From contig JAMLGI010000009.1 of the NCBI GenBank assembly GCA_023958085.1, positions 1 through 64,000 of the forward strand: a stretch of DNA of 64,000 nt, given 5' to 3'. The notes under the pieces are model-generated. The model saw only the letters and a program-made list of their open reading frames with translations, was not told where the DNA came from and did no database searches. The position numbers and the translations under genes were made by a program. The DNA is from Solirubrobacterales bacterium. Its GTDB lineage: Bacteria > Actinomycetota > Thermoleophilia > Solirubrobacterales > 70-9. Every line of letters begins with the position of its first letter. Position 1 is the first letter of the stretch. This document shows, piece after piece, positions 31,295-38,957 of this stretch.

Positions 31295-32401
31295 ATGGCC
31301 GAGGCCGCGAACATGGAGTCCGTGCCGGCCCGCATCGCCGCGGTGACGGAACATCTGGTGCTGCTGGCCGATTATCTCGATCCGGCCGGGCTTGAATCCG
31401 AGGTTGACCGGCTTGAAGCCGAGATGCAGCAGCCCGGTTTCTGGGACAGCCAGGAAACAGCGGCTTCGGTATCCGCCGACCACGCCCGGGCCCGGAAGAA
31501 ACTGTCCGACTTTCGCTCGCTTCAGTCCGAGGTCGGTGATCTCGAGGAGATGGCCGAGATGGCCGAAGAGGATGAGGAGATGGCGGCCGAACTGGGGTCC
31601 CAGCTCGCCTCGATCGAATCCCGTCTGGCCGAGCTCGAGGAGGACCGGCTTTTCAGCGGGACCTACGATCGAGGTGGCGCGATCGTCAGTGTGCACGCCG
31701 GAGCGGGTGGGACCGACTCCCAGGACTGGGCCGAGATCCTGCTGAGGATGTATCTGCGCTGGGCCGAGAACCGCGGCTTCACGGTGGAGATGAGGGAGGC
31801 ATCGGCCGGTGACGAGGCCGGGCTGAAATCGGCCACCTTCATGCTTTCCGGGGAGAACGCATACGGGTTGATCGCCGCCGAACGCGGGGTGCACCGCCTG
31901 GTCCGGATCTCGCCGTTCGACTCATCGGCCCGGCGCCACACCAGTTTCGCCCAGGTTGACGTCGCCCCGGTGGTCGATGAGAACGTCGAAATCGAGATTG
32001 ACGATGCCGACCTGCGGATCGACACCTACCGGGCTTCCGGAGCCGGTGGACAGCACGTAAACAAGACCGACTCCGCGGTGCGGATCACCCACGAACCGAC
32101 CGGGGTGGTGGTGCAGTGCCAGAACGAGCGCTCCCAGACCCAGAACAAGGCGGTCGCGATGCAGATGCTCCGTTCCAAGCTGATCGAGCTGGAGGAGCGC
32201 AAGCGGGCCGAGGAAGTCAACAAGGAGCGGGGTGAGGTCAAGGACGTCGCCTGGGGCTCACAGATCAGGAGCTACGTGCTTCAGCCGTACACGATGGTCA
32301 AGGACCACCGCACCGAGTTCGAGGTCGGGGACGCCCAGCGGGTTCTGGACGGTGATATCGACGGTTTCATCCGGGAGTACTTAAACCGAACCGCCGGCTA
32401 G
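31295..32401 (+). CDS. prfB: Peptide chain release factor 2
   Basis: RF2 reads UAA and UGA. The 368 residues carry the codon-recognition SPF in ISPFDSSARRHTSF and the catalytic GGQ in ASGAGGQHVNKTDSA. The frame is continuous: the site that in many bacteria holds a programmed +1 frameshift (CUU UGA) reads YLDPAG with an ordinary CTC GAT here, so autoregulation by frameshifting is absent. It probably starts leaderless. In many Actinobacteria prfB is followed by ftsE-ftsX-smpB-ssrA; here 4.7 kb with ogt, nadC, nadA and a protease intervene. Confidence 0.96.
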   Translation: MAEAANMESVPARIAAVTEHLVLLADYLDPAGLESEVDRLEAEMQQPGFWDSQETAASVSADHARARKKLSDFRSLQSEVGDLEEMAEMAEEDEEMAAELGSQLASIESRLAELEEDRLFSGTYDRGGAIVSVHAGAGGTDSQDWAEILLRMYLRWAENRGFTVEMREASAGDEAGLKSATFMLSGENAYGLIAAERGVHRLVRISPFDSSARRHTSFAQVDVAPVVDENVEIEIDDADLRIDTYRASGAGGQHVNKTDSAVRITHEPTGVVVQCQNERSQTQNKAVAMQMLRSKLIELEERKRAEEVNKERGEVKDVAWGSQIRSYVLQPYTMVKDHRTEFEVGDAQRVLDGDIDGFIREYLNRTAG

Positions 32402-32410
32402 GGCGGGCGG

Positions 32411-32489
32411 GCTCAGGAACCACCAGCCGCACTCTGGCGGCGTCATATCGCTCGAAGGCTTGCCAGAGCACGGCTGGAGGCCCCTGAGC
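32411..32489. repeat. Large nested hairpin after prfB
   Basis: The outer stem is GCTCAGG/CCTGAGC (32411-32417 with 32483-32489). The inner stem is CAGCCG-CA-CTCTGGC with GCCAGAG-CA-CGGCTG (32424-32438 with 32462-32476), 13 of 15 pairs. The loop is 23 nt. It begins 10 nt after the prfB stop and could act in 3' end formation, but no T-run follows. Confidence 0.6.
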
Positions 32490-32533
32490 TCCGCCCGCGA
32501 TATGGAGGTCCCGGGTGCAGCACCTCCCGCAGG

Positions 32534-32606
32534 GAACCACCCGCGGCGGTCCCTCAGCCATCGAGGGGAGGTCTGTCGCACCATGAGACTGAGAACACTC
32601 CCCTCG
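32534..32606. repeat. Structured repeat module A, copy 2
   Basis: This is the ungapped partner of 111-183. Here the flanking stem is perfect: CGAGGGGAG (about 32562-32570) pairs with CTCCCCTCG, enclosing a small GTCT/AGAC stem around TGTCGCACCAT. The stretch 32402-32894 has no gene; it carries this module, module B, block C, one unit of block D and several other hairpins, including a GGAGGT/ACCTCC stem at about 32505-32527. Confidence 0.65.
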
Positions 32607-32630
32607 TGGCTGGGGCTGTGAGTTAGCGCT

Positions 32631-32735
32631 GAGGGACCAACCTGGTGGCCGGCGGGTCCTGTCCACGTTTTTTCTTTTGGCATTGGATCGCTCCCGCTCG
32701 GTGCCAAAAGCAAAAAACCCGGCCACCCGCCGGAG
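32631..32735. repeat. Structured repeat module B, copy 2
   Basis: This is the homologue of 29955-30055. The stem is 32667-32682 with 32702-32718, again with a single bulged C, and a loop 4 nt longer than in copy 1. The loop keeps the shared CCGCTCGG segment. The paired differences in the inner stem and the indel in the loop argue for conserved structure rather than coding. Confidence 0.8.
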
Positions 32736-32773
32736 AAACCCTCATTTAGCACTCCGCACCCGAGGTGGGTCTA

Positions 32774-32801
32774 TTCACGTTCACTGAGTTGCCGGTATCA
32801 C
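32774..32801. repeat. Conserved 28-nt block C, copy 2
   Basis: This block is 27 of 28 identical to 30095-30122. It is followed in this copy by a CGAAC/GTTCG stem. Confidence 0.7.
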
Positions 32802-32831
32802 GAACCTCGTCGAAGTTCGGTTGGTGGAAGG

Positions 32832-32867
32832 GCAACAAGACCCCCATCGCCCGGCCTCGCCACCCAG
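32832..32867. repeat. 36-nt block D, single unit
   Basis: This is the third unit of the block seen twice at 30164-30247. It begins GCAACAAGACC and ends GCCACCCAG. It lies just before the 3' end of ogt. Confidence 0.6.
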
Positions 32868-32894
32868 GTCGGAGGGGAGCCACCGGGGTCGGGT

Positions 32895-33416
32895 TCAGAT
32901 GGCGTGCCGGGTCTGTTCCAGGTCGAGGAGGCGCTGCTTGAGGGCGGTTCCGTGGGCGCCGCCTCCGTAACCACCGGTGGTGCCGTCGGCGCGGATCACC
33001 CGGTGGCAGGGGATGATCAGGGCGATCGGATTGCGGGCCAGGGCGGTCCCGGCTGCCCGAGCCCCCCGAGGGGCACCGGCCAGTTCGGCGACCTCGCCGT
33101 AGGAGAGAGTCTCTCCATACGGGATATCGGCGACGGCCTGGAGCACCTCGCGGTTGAAGCCACCGATCAGCCGCCAGTCCAGCGGCAGCTCGAACTGCCT
33201 GAGCCGGCCGGCCAGGTAGGCGACGATCTGATCGGCGGCACGGTCGACCAGATCGCCACCTTCAGTCGGGTTCAGGCCGGTCCGGGCCATGACTTCCTCG
33301 ATCACCGAATCGGGATCCTCGCCGGGCAGATCCGAGCGCAGGATTCCGGATCCGGTCGCCGCCACGGTGACCGGACCGAGCTCGGTGTCGAAGGTGATGT
33401 GGGTGAAATCGGCCAC
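32895..33416 (-). CDS. Methylated-DNA--protein-cysteine S-methyltransferase
   Basis: This Ogt/AdaC-type suicide protein removes alkyl groups from O6-methylguanine. The active-site motif is IPCHRVIRADGTTGGYGGG with the acceptor Cys, and the helix-turn-helix reads SYGEVAELAGAPRGARAAGTAL. I start it at GTG 33416 (173 residues); the open frame continues to 33632 but would overlap the divergent nadC and adds a low-complexity Arg/Pro region. It ends beside the repeat region. It is divergent from nadC. Confidence 0.85.
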   Translation of the reverse strand: MADFTHITFDTELGPVTVAATGSGILRSDLPGEDPDSVIEEVMARTGLNPTEGGDLVDRAADQIVAYLAGRLRQFELPLDWRLIGGFNREVLQAVADIPYGETLSYGEVAELAGAPRGARAAGTALARNPIALIIPCHRVIRADGTTGGYGGGAHGTALKQRLLDLEQTRHAI

Positions 33417-33494
33417 AGGCGTCCACGTCGGGACCCTGCGTGGCCCGACCGGAGACAGATTACGCCGCGGCAGCACCCGGCCGCGACCGGCTCG

Positions 33495-33500
33495 TAAACT
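33495..33500 (+). promoter_or_regulatory. -10 box TAAACT for leaderless nadC
   Basis: TAAACT is followed by 7 nt and the ATG of nadC at 33508, with no Shine-Dalgarno sequence. Confidence 0.5.
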
Positions 33501-33507
33501 GGCTCCG

Positions 33508-34362
33508 ATGAACGACCTGCCCAACGGGACCAGAGAGCTGATCGCCACCGCTCTGGCCGAGGATCTCGGTGCCGGGGATGTCACCGCCGCCGCAACCGTC
33601 CCCGAGGACCTCAGCGCGGCGGGCCGCATCATCCAGAAGGAGGCCGGGGTCCTGTTCGGCCTGGATCTGGTCGAGGAGACCTTCCGTCAGGTCGGAGTCG
33701 AGCAGCTGGACCGCGCCTCGGAGGAGGGCAGCTGGCACCAGACCGTGCCGCAGGATGTGCTTCGCCTCCGCGGTCCGGCCCGGGCCTTGCTGGCCGGAGA
33801 GCGGGTCGCCCTCAACTTCCTGGGCCACCTGTCAGGGATCGCCACCCTGACCGCCCGGTACGTCGAGGCGGTTGCCGGAACCGACGCCCGGATCCTCGAT
33901 ACGAGAAAGACAACCCCGGGACTCAGGACCCTGGAGAAGATGGCGGTCGCGGCCGGGGGAGGAGTGAACCATCGCTTCGGCCTGTACGACGCGATCCTGA
34001 TCAAGGAGAACCACATCGCGGTTGCCGGCGGGGTGGCGGCAGCGATTGCGGCCTGTCGTGAACGCAGCCCGGAGCTCAAGATCGAGGTCGAGACCGAGAC
34101 TCTGGCCGAGGTCGCCGAGGCGATCGCCGCCGGGCCGGACCGGATCATGCTCGACAACATGGAGCCGGATCTTCTGCTCCAGGCGGTTGCGCTCCGGGAC
34201 GGGAGCGGGGCCAAGATCGAACTCGAAGCATCGGGTGGGGTGACGCTGGAGAACGTGCGGGCGATCGCCTCGGCCGGGGTCGATTTCGTTTCGATCGGTG
34301 CCCTCACCCACTCGGCGTCGCAGCTCGACCTCTCGATGCTGATCACGCCCATCCCCGGCTAG
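33508..34362 (+). CDS. nadC: Nicotinate-nucleotide pyrophosphorylase (quinolinate phosphoribosyltransferase)
   Basis: NadC converts quinolinate and PRPP to nicotinate mononucleotide in de novo NAD synthesis. The 284 residues from ATG 33508 include the family motifs DTRKTTPGLRTLEKMAVAAGGGVNHRFGLYDAILIKENHI, EVETETLAE, IMLDNM and EASGGVTLENV. The open frame continues upstream over the ogt start but lacks similarity. nadA follows 46 nt later with its own -10 box. nadB is not in the window. Confidence 0.95.
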   Translation: MNDLPNGTRELIATALAEDLGAGDVTAAATVPEDLSAAGRIIQKEAGVLFGLDLVEETFRQVGVEQLDRASEEGSWHQTVPQDVLRLRGPARALLAGERVALNFLGHLSGIATLTARYVEAVAGTDARILDTRKTTPGLRTLEKMAVAAGGGVNHRFGLYDAILIKENHIAVAGGVAAAIAACRERSPELKIEVETETLAEVAEAIAAGPDRIMLDNMEPDLLLQAVALRDGSGAKIELEASGGVTLENVRAIASAGVDFVSIGALTHSASQLDLSMLITPIPG

Positions 34363-34395
34363 CCGGCCGGCCCGGGGCCGGGGTTCACGGGTGCG

Positions 34396-34401
34396 TACAA
34401 T
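34396..34401 (+). promoter_or_regulatory. -10 box TACAAT for leaderless nadA
   Basis: TACAAT is followed by 7 nt and ATG 34409. It supports 34409 rather than GTG 34391 as the nadA start. Confidence 0.55.
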
Positions 34402-34408
34402 CGGACCC

Positions 34409-35443
34409 ATGGCGACCCGCATCCCCCTCCTCCCGTCCGATGTGCCGCCTCCGCTGGACCCCACCGAAATTGCGGAGCTGAGTGAAGAGGTTCGTGAGCT
34501 TGCCCGACAACGGGAAGCGACAATCCTCGCGCACAACTACCAACTGCCCGAAATCCAGGAGGTCGCCGACTATCTCGGTGATTCGCTTGGCCTGGCTCGC
34601 CAGGGTGCCGCCACCGATTCACCGGTGATCGCCTTCTGCGGCGTTCACTTCATGGCCGAGACCGCCTCGATCCTCTCCCCGGAGAAGACCGTTCTGCTTC
34701 CCGATCTGGGAGCCGGCTGTTCACTCGCGGACTCGATCACTGTGGAGCAGCTCCGGGAGTGGAAGGCGAAATTCCCGGGTGCGATGGTGGTCATGTACGT
34801 GAACACCACGGCCGAGGTGAAGACCGAGACCGACTACTGCTGTACCTCCTCGAACGCGGTCAAGGTGGTCGAGCACATCTGGAAGGAGCACGGACCGGAA
34901 ACCGAGATCCTGTTCGGCCCCGACATGTGGCTCGGGGCTTACGTCGAGCGGGCGACCGGACTCAAGGATGACCCGGCCCGGGCCGCCCGTTTCCACGTCT
35001 GGGACGGGGAGTGCCACGTCCACGCCGGTATCCGGCCGGACGACATCACCCGCACCCGCCGGGAGAACCCTGACGCCGAGTTCCTGATCCACCCCGAGTG
35101 CGGTTGCTCGACCCAGGCGATGGAGTACGTCGCCTCCGGCGAGATCGACTCCGAGGGGGTTCACATGCTCTCCACCTCCGGGATGATCGAGCACGTCAAG
35201 CAGAACCCGGACCGGGAGTACATCGTCGCCACCGAGAACGGGATGCTCTACCCGATCCGCAAGCAGGTGCCGGGAACCAACCTGATCGAGGCCAACCGCA
35301 TGGCCTTCTGCAAGTTCATGAAGATGATCACGCTGCCCCGGCTCCGTGACTCCCTCCGCGACATGCAGTACGAGGTGAGGGTCAGCGAAGAGGTCGCCGC
35401 CAAGGCCCTGCTCCCGATTGAACGAATGGTCTCAATCGGCTGA
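34409..35443 (+). CDS. nadA: Quinolinate synthase
   Basis: NadA condenses iminoaspartate with dihydroxyacetone phosphate to quinolinate using a [4Fe-4S] cluster. The 344-residue length is typical of the longer bacterial form. Candidate cluster cysteines occur in AFCGVHFM, YCCTSSNAV and HPECGCSTQAM. The HNYQLPEIQEVADYLGDSL and NTTAEVKTETDYCCTS motifs are diagnostic. The start is ATG 34409, placed by the adjacent -10 box. It is next to nadC in the same direction. Confidence 0.95.
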   Translation: MATRIPLLPSDVPPPLDPTEIAELSEEVRELARQREATILAHNYQLPEIQEVADYLGDSLGLARQGAATDSPVIAFCGVHFMAETASILSPEKTVLLPDLGAGCSLADSITVEQLREWKAKFPGAMVVMYVNTTAEVKTETDYCCTSSNAVKVVEHIWKEHGPETEILFGPDMWLGAYVERATGLKDDPARAARFHVWDGECHVHAGIRPDDITRTRRENPDAEFLIHPECGCSTQAMEYVASGEIDSEGVHMLSTSGMIEHVKQNPDREYIVATENGMLYPIRKQVPGTNLIEANRMAFCKFMKMITLPRLRDSLRDMQYEVRVSEEVAAKALLPIERMVSIG

Positions 35444-35482
35444 GCCGGACTGGTTCCTTGCGGACGGGACCGGGCGATCTGG

Positions 35483-35794
35483 CTACTGGCCTGAACCGGG
35501 GGGCTTCGGGCCGCCGGGGCGGTCCGAGATCACGTCGTCCGGAGCGTGATCCCGCTTGTCCCCGGCACTGGCCGGGTTGTGACCCCGCTCCGGTTTGCCC
35601 TGGTGTTCCGTATGAGCTTCGTTCACTCCGGTCGGACGGGCATTCTCCTTGCCACCGGCCGGGGGAGCGGGAGCAGCCGGTTCGCTGCCGGTGCCACAGC
35701 CGGACAGGGAGGAGAACGCCAGGAGACCGGCCAGAAGCATCGAAGGAGCGAGCAACCGGGGTGACTTCGGGTTCGAGGGAGCCATGGGCTTCAT
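35483..35794 (-). CDS. Small predicted lipoprotein
   Basis: The 103-residue protein has a short basic N-terminus, a hydrophobic segment and a lipobox LSGC (MLLAGLLAFSSLSGCGTG), so it should be lipid-anchored on the outer face of the membrane. The rest is a hydrophilic, proline- and glycine-rich low-complexity tail with no known domain. Its ATG overlaps the stop of the upstream protease by 4 nt (ATGA), so the two are translationally coupled. I do not recognise a family. It may assist or tether the protease, but that is inference. Confidence 0.7.
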   Translation of the reverse strand: MKPMAPSNPKSPRLLAPSMLLAGLLAFSSLSGCGTGSEPAAPAPPAGGKENARPTGVNEAHTEHQGKPERGHNPASAGDKRDHAPDDVISDRPGGPKPPGSGQ

Positions 35795-36960
35795 GTTGCC
35801 ACCCAGATCCGCAGGCGGTATCCGACCGGGGCCAGCCAGCCGGGGTAACGGGCGACCCGAAAGACCCTTCCCCGGCGACCCTGTCCACTGAAGTCCCTGA
35901 GAACCACTCCCAGGGCGCAGCGGTTCCGCTTCAGTTTCGCCCGGGCCTGGCGAACCGTCAGATCCCAAAGGTTCGGCACCCGGCACCATGCGGGAGCAAG
36001 CGGGGCGGTTCCACCCGATCCGACCACACTCACTCCGGTGAGTCGACGGGCGGTGGAGGCGACCCAGTACCGGATCGGGCCGCCCGCGACGCGGGTGTAC
36101 GCCGACGGCACGAATCCACGGCAGAGATCATCGCCGAAGCTGGTCAGGCCGACCAGCCGGTGTTCGGTACGACCGCCGCTAGTCACCGGGGCGACGAGCG
36201 GACCCCCACTGTCGCCGCCGCAGGTTGAGGCGCTGCCCGCCGGTCCGCCGGCACAGTCCATCAGCCTCGGGTTGAACTGCCGGCCGTACTCCAACCGGCA
36301 GACCCGGTCGGACAGCATCACCTGGCGGGTGACGCGAAGCCGTGGGCTGACCCTGTTGGCCCGGGCGGAGGTGATCCCCCAGCCGGTCGCCCGGACCGTG
36401 TGCCCCGGGGTCCAGCTCGAGTACTCCCCGGGGCCGGCGAGCCGGATCGTCCGGGCGGAGAGCGGCCGCTCGAGCCGCAGCAGCGCCACATCCCAGGACG
36501 CGGTCCCCTGGATCTCCCTGAACAGCGGGCGGCCGGTCCTGGCGGACTTTGGCATCAGCACCCGGGCGACCGGACTCACCTGCCCCCGGGACCGGTGGTT
36601 CAGCCAGGTTCGTCCGGAGATCACCTCGATCCGCTTCGCCTTCGGGAACTTGAGAAAGCTCACACAGTGGCCGGCAGTGATCACCAGACGGGGGGTGAGC
36701 AGGGAACCCCCGCAGAAGGTTCGGCCGGCCGGGCTGGCACTGCTTCCGGCCCGGGGACGAAAAGCGATTGCAATCTGCCAGGGGGAGTCCGCGATCCGGG
36801 CCGGTTTTCCGTTCACGATCGAGATTCCGGCGCCGGTCGCATCGATCCGGGAGGCCCCGGAGCCGGAGGCTGCCGCCCCGGATGGGAGCAGCGCTGCCGA
36901 CATTACGAGAATGAGCCCGAGCAGGGCAACCCGGACGGCTGTGGGGGCGACCCTGAACAT
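35791..36960 (-). CDS. Secreted chymotrypsin-like serine protease with C-terminal PASTA-like domain
   Basis: The 389-residue S1 (trypsin-fold) protease has a signal peptide (about 1-31). The mature start IVNG (about 48-51) implies activation by cleavage before Ile. The catalytic triad is His98 (TAGHC), Asp157 (WDVALLRL) and Ser251 (GGDSGGPL). The residue six before Ser251 is Ser245, equivalent to chymotrypsin position 189, so large hydrophobic residues are preferred rather than Lys/Arg. Residues about 326-389 (CRVPNLWDLTVRQARAKLKRNRC) resemble a PASTA domain, which in other proteins binds peptidoglycan. A small lipoprotein follows, coupled by overlap. Confidence 0.88.
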   Translation of the reverse strand: MFRVAPTAVRVALLGLILVMSAALLPSGAAASGSGASRIDATGAGISIVNGKPARIADSPWQIAIAFRPRAGSSASPAGRTFCGGSLLTPRLVITAGHCVSFLKFPKAKRIEVISGRTWLNHRSRGQVSPVARVLMPKSARTGRPLFREIQGTASWDVALLRLERPLSARTIRLAGPGEYSSWTPGHTVRATGWGITSARANRVSPRLRVTRQVMLSDRVCRLEYGRQFNPRLMDCAGGPAGSASTCGGDSGGPLVAPVTSGGRTEHRLVGLTSFGDDLCRGFVPSAYTRVAGGPIRYWVASTARRLTGVSVVGSGGTAPLAPAWCRVPNLWDLTVRQARAKLKRNRCALGVVLRDFSGQGRRGRVFRVARYPGWLAPVGYRLRIWVAT

Positions 36961-37127
36961 TGCAGGAATCCTACCGGCCGACCTGAAGAACCCCTCAAGG
37001 GCCGGGGTGCGGTGCTAGGTTCGCCCCGATCTGAAGATTTCGAACCTCGCTCCCGTTGATCGCGGACACCGGTCGTGGCCGCCCGGGAGGAGGATTACCC
37101 CGGCTCGGGGAGAACAGGGCGTCCCAG

Positions 37128-37997
37128 ATGGCTTTCGGAAAGAAGAACAAGAACGCAGGCTCCGAGCTGGAGGCAGCACGGGCCCGCAAAAAGGCGGAGC
37201 GTCCCCGCAAGGGCGGCGCCCCGATCATCGAGCTGCGCGACGTGAGCAAGGTGTACCCGGGCGGGCACCTGGCCGTTGACCGCGTGAACCTGGCGATCAA
37301 CCGCGGGGAGTTCGTCTTCCTGGTCGGTCCGACCGGCTGCGGCAAGTCGACCCTGATCAAGACCCTGATCCGGGAACTTGAGCCGACCGACGGCACCGTC
37401 TCGATCGCCGGCCGCGACATCGGCAAGCTTCCCGAGAAGAAGATTCCCCAGCTGAGACGCAACATCGGGACCGTGTTCCAGGACTTCAAGCTGCTGCCCA
37501 GCCGCACCGTCTACGACAACGTCGCCTACGCCCTTCAGGTGATCGGCGCCTCCAGGGCCGAGATCCGCGAGAAGGTCCCCGAGACCCTGCGCCTGGTCGG
37601 CCTCTCGACCAAGCTTCACAACTACCCGGATGAACTGTCCGGCGGTGAACAGCAGCGTGTGTCGGTTGCCCGCGCTTTCGTGAACCATCCGCCGCTGCTT
37701 CTGGCCGACGAACCCTCCGGCAACCTCGATCCGGTGACCTCGGTCGGGATCATGCAGCTGCTCTACCGGATCAACAAGACCGGCACCACCGTGGTCGTGG
37801 TCACCCACGACCGGGAGATGGTCGACCGGATGCGACGCCGGGTGGTCGAGCTCTACGAGGGCCGGGTGATCCGTGACGAGATCGCCGGCGGATACACCGA
37901 GGAGTCCACCACCGAGTTCGGCGTACGGATGCGGGCCGAGATGGGGGTCGGACTCGAAGGCCACTCCAACGGAGTCCATGAAGGGAGCGCAAAGTGA
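37128..37997 (+). CDS. ftsE: Cell division ATP-binding protein FtsE
   Basis: FtsE is the ATPase of the FtsEX complex, which controls peptidoglycan hydrolases at division. The P-loop is GPTGCGKST, the signature [13 protein letters not shown] and Walker [15 protein letters not shown] start it at ATG 37128; the frame is open back to 37056. The product has 289 residues, longer than usual, with about 32 basic residues ([25 protein letters not shown]) before the ABC domain and an extended C-terminus. It overlaps ftsX (GTGA). Confidence 0.93.
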   Translation: MAFGKKNKNAGSELEAARARKKAERPRKGGAPIIELRDVSKVYPGGHLAVDRVNLAINRGEFVFLVGPTGCGKSTLIKTLIRELEPTDGTVSIAGRDIGKLPEKKIPQLRRNIGTVFQDFKLLPSRTVYDNVAYALQVIGASRAEIREKVPETLRLVGLSTKLHNYPDELSGGEQQRVSVARAFVNHPPLLLADEPSGNLDPVTSVGIMQLLYRINKTGTTVVVVTHDREMVDRMRRRVVELYEGRVIRDEIAGGYTEESTTEFGVRMRAEMGVGLEGHSNGVHEGSAK

Positions 37998-38899
37998 AGA
38001 TCTTCTTTTTCGCAGGGGAGGCCTTCCGCGCAATGCGCCGCAACGCCGCCCCGACCACTGCAGCCGTGGTGACCACGGTCCTGACCGCGATCCTGATCGG
38101 TGTGCTCATCCCGGTGTTCCAGACCACCCAGAGCAAGAGTGAAGAGGTTCGCGGTCAGCTCGAACTGCGGGCCTTCCTCTACGACGATGCGACCAAGGCA
38201 GAGACCGAGGCGCTCAAGTCGAAGGTCGAGGCGCTGCCGCACGTGACCTCGGTCACCTACCTGAGCAAGCAGGAGGCCCTGGCCGAGTTCAAACGAGACT
38301 TCCAGCAGCAGGACCGCGACGTTCTCAAGGAACTGAAGGGCAACCCGCTGCCGGCGAACTTCATCATCAAGCCGGACGACGCGGCCAACCTCGATGCGAT
38401 TCGGGCGGCGATCCAGCCGCCGAACGCGAGCGGCAAGCCGACCTTCATCTCGCCGATCGTCCGCGAGGTGGACGACCGACAGGCGACCGCCGACAAGATC
38501 GAGGAGGTAACCGGCGCCCTGAAACTGGTGCTGACCGTGATCACGGCGCTGCTGATCGGCGCCTCGTTGCTCCTGATCGGCAACACGATCAGGCTCTCGA
38601 TCTACACCCGACGTCGGGAGATCGAGGTCATGCGTCTGGTCGGGGCTACCCGCTGGTTCATTCGCTGGCCGTTCATGATCGAAGGCGTGGTGGTCGGCGT
38701 GATGGGCGGCGCGATTGCGATACTGATCCTGTGGGTCGGCAAGATCACAGTTCTGGATCCCCTTTCCGACAGTTTCGCGCTGATGAAGGCGCAGGACTCG
38801 GTCTCTTTCGCGGTGCTCGTCGCCAGTCTGTTCGGGGCTGCCGTCCTGGTTTCCGCGGTCGGTTCCGGGCTGACTCTGCGCCGGTTCCTGAAGGTTTGA
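37994..38899 (+). CDS. ftsX: Cell division protein FtsX
   Basis: FtsX is the membrane partner of FtsE. The 301 residues show the expected topology: one N-terminal helix (TTAAVVTTVLTAILIGVLIPVF), an extracellular domain of about 130 residues, and three further helices. The segment SIYTRRREIEVMRLVGATRWFIRWPFMIEG is a family hallmark. It starts at GTG overlapping the ftsE stop. A perfect 8-bp hairpin follows. Confidence 0.94.
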   Translation: MKIFFFAGEAFRAMRRNAAPTTAAVVTTVLTAILIGVLIPVFQTTQSKSEEVRGQLELRAFLYDDATKAETEALKSKVEALPHVTSVTYLSKQEALAEFKRDFQQQDRDVLKELKGNPLPANFIIKPDDAANLDAIRAAIQPPNASGKPTFISPIVREVDDRQATADKIEEVTGALKLVLTVITALLIGASLLLIGNTIRLSIYTRRREIEVMRLVGATRWFIRWPFMIEGVVVGVMGGAIAILILWVGKITVLDPLSDSFALMKAQDSVSFAVLVASLFGAAVLVSAVGSGLTLRRFLKV

Positions 38900-38907
38900 C
38901 CGGATCG

Positions 38908-38927
38908 GCCCCTCCGGGCGGAGGGGC
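38908..38927 (+). terminator. Compact hairpin between ftsX and ctpA
   Basis: GCCCCTCC (38908-38915) pairs with GGAGGGGC (38920-38927) around a 4-nt loop GGGC. It is a strong GC stem followed by GGTTCTG rather than a T-run, so it may attenuate or separate the ftsEX and ctpA transcripts. Confidence 0.5.
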
Positions 38928-38957
38928 GGTTCTGCCCTGAGCCAGGCCACGAAGAAG

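Noticed and set aside
31295-31400. Programmed +1 frameshift in prfB
   Set aside because: No in-frame TGA or CTTTGA slippery site is present; the frame is continuous.
32367-32752. Minus-strand frames within the second repeat copy
   Set aside because: The shared peptide-like segments occur in different frames in the two copies and are not maintained; the conservation is at the structural level.
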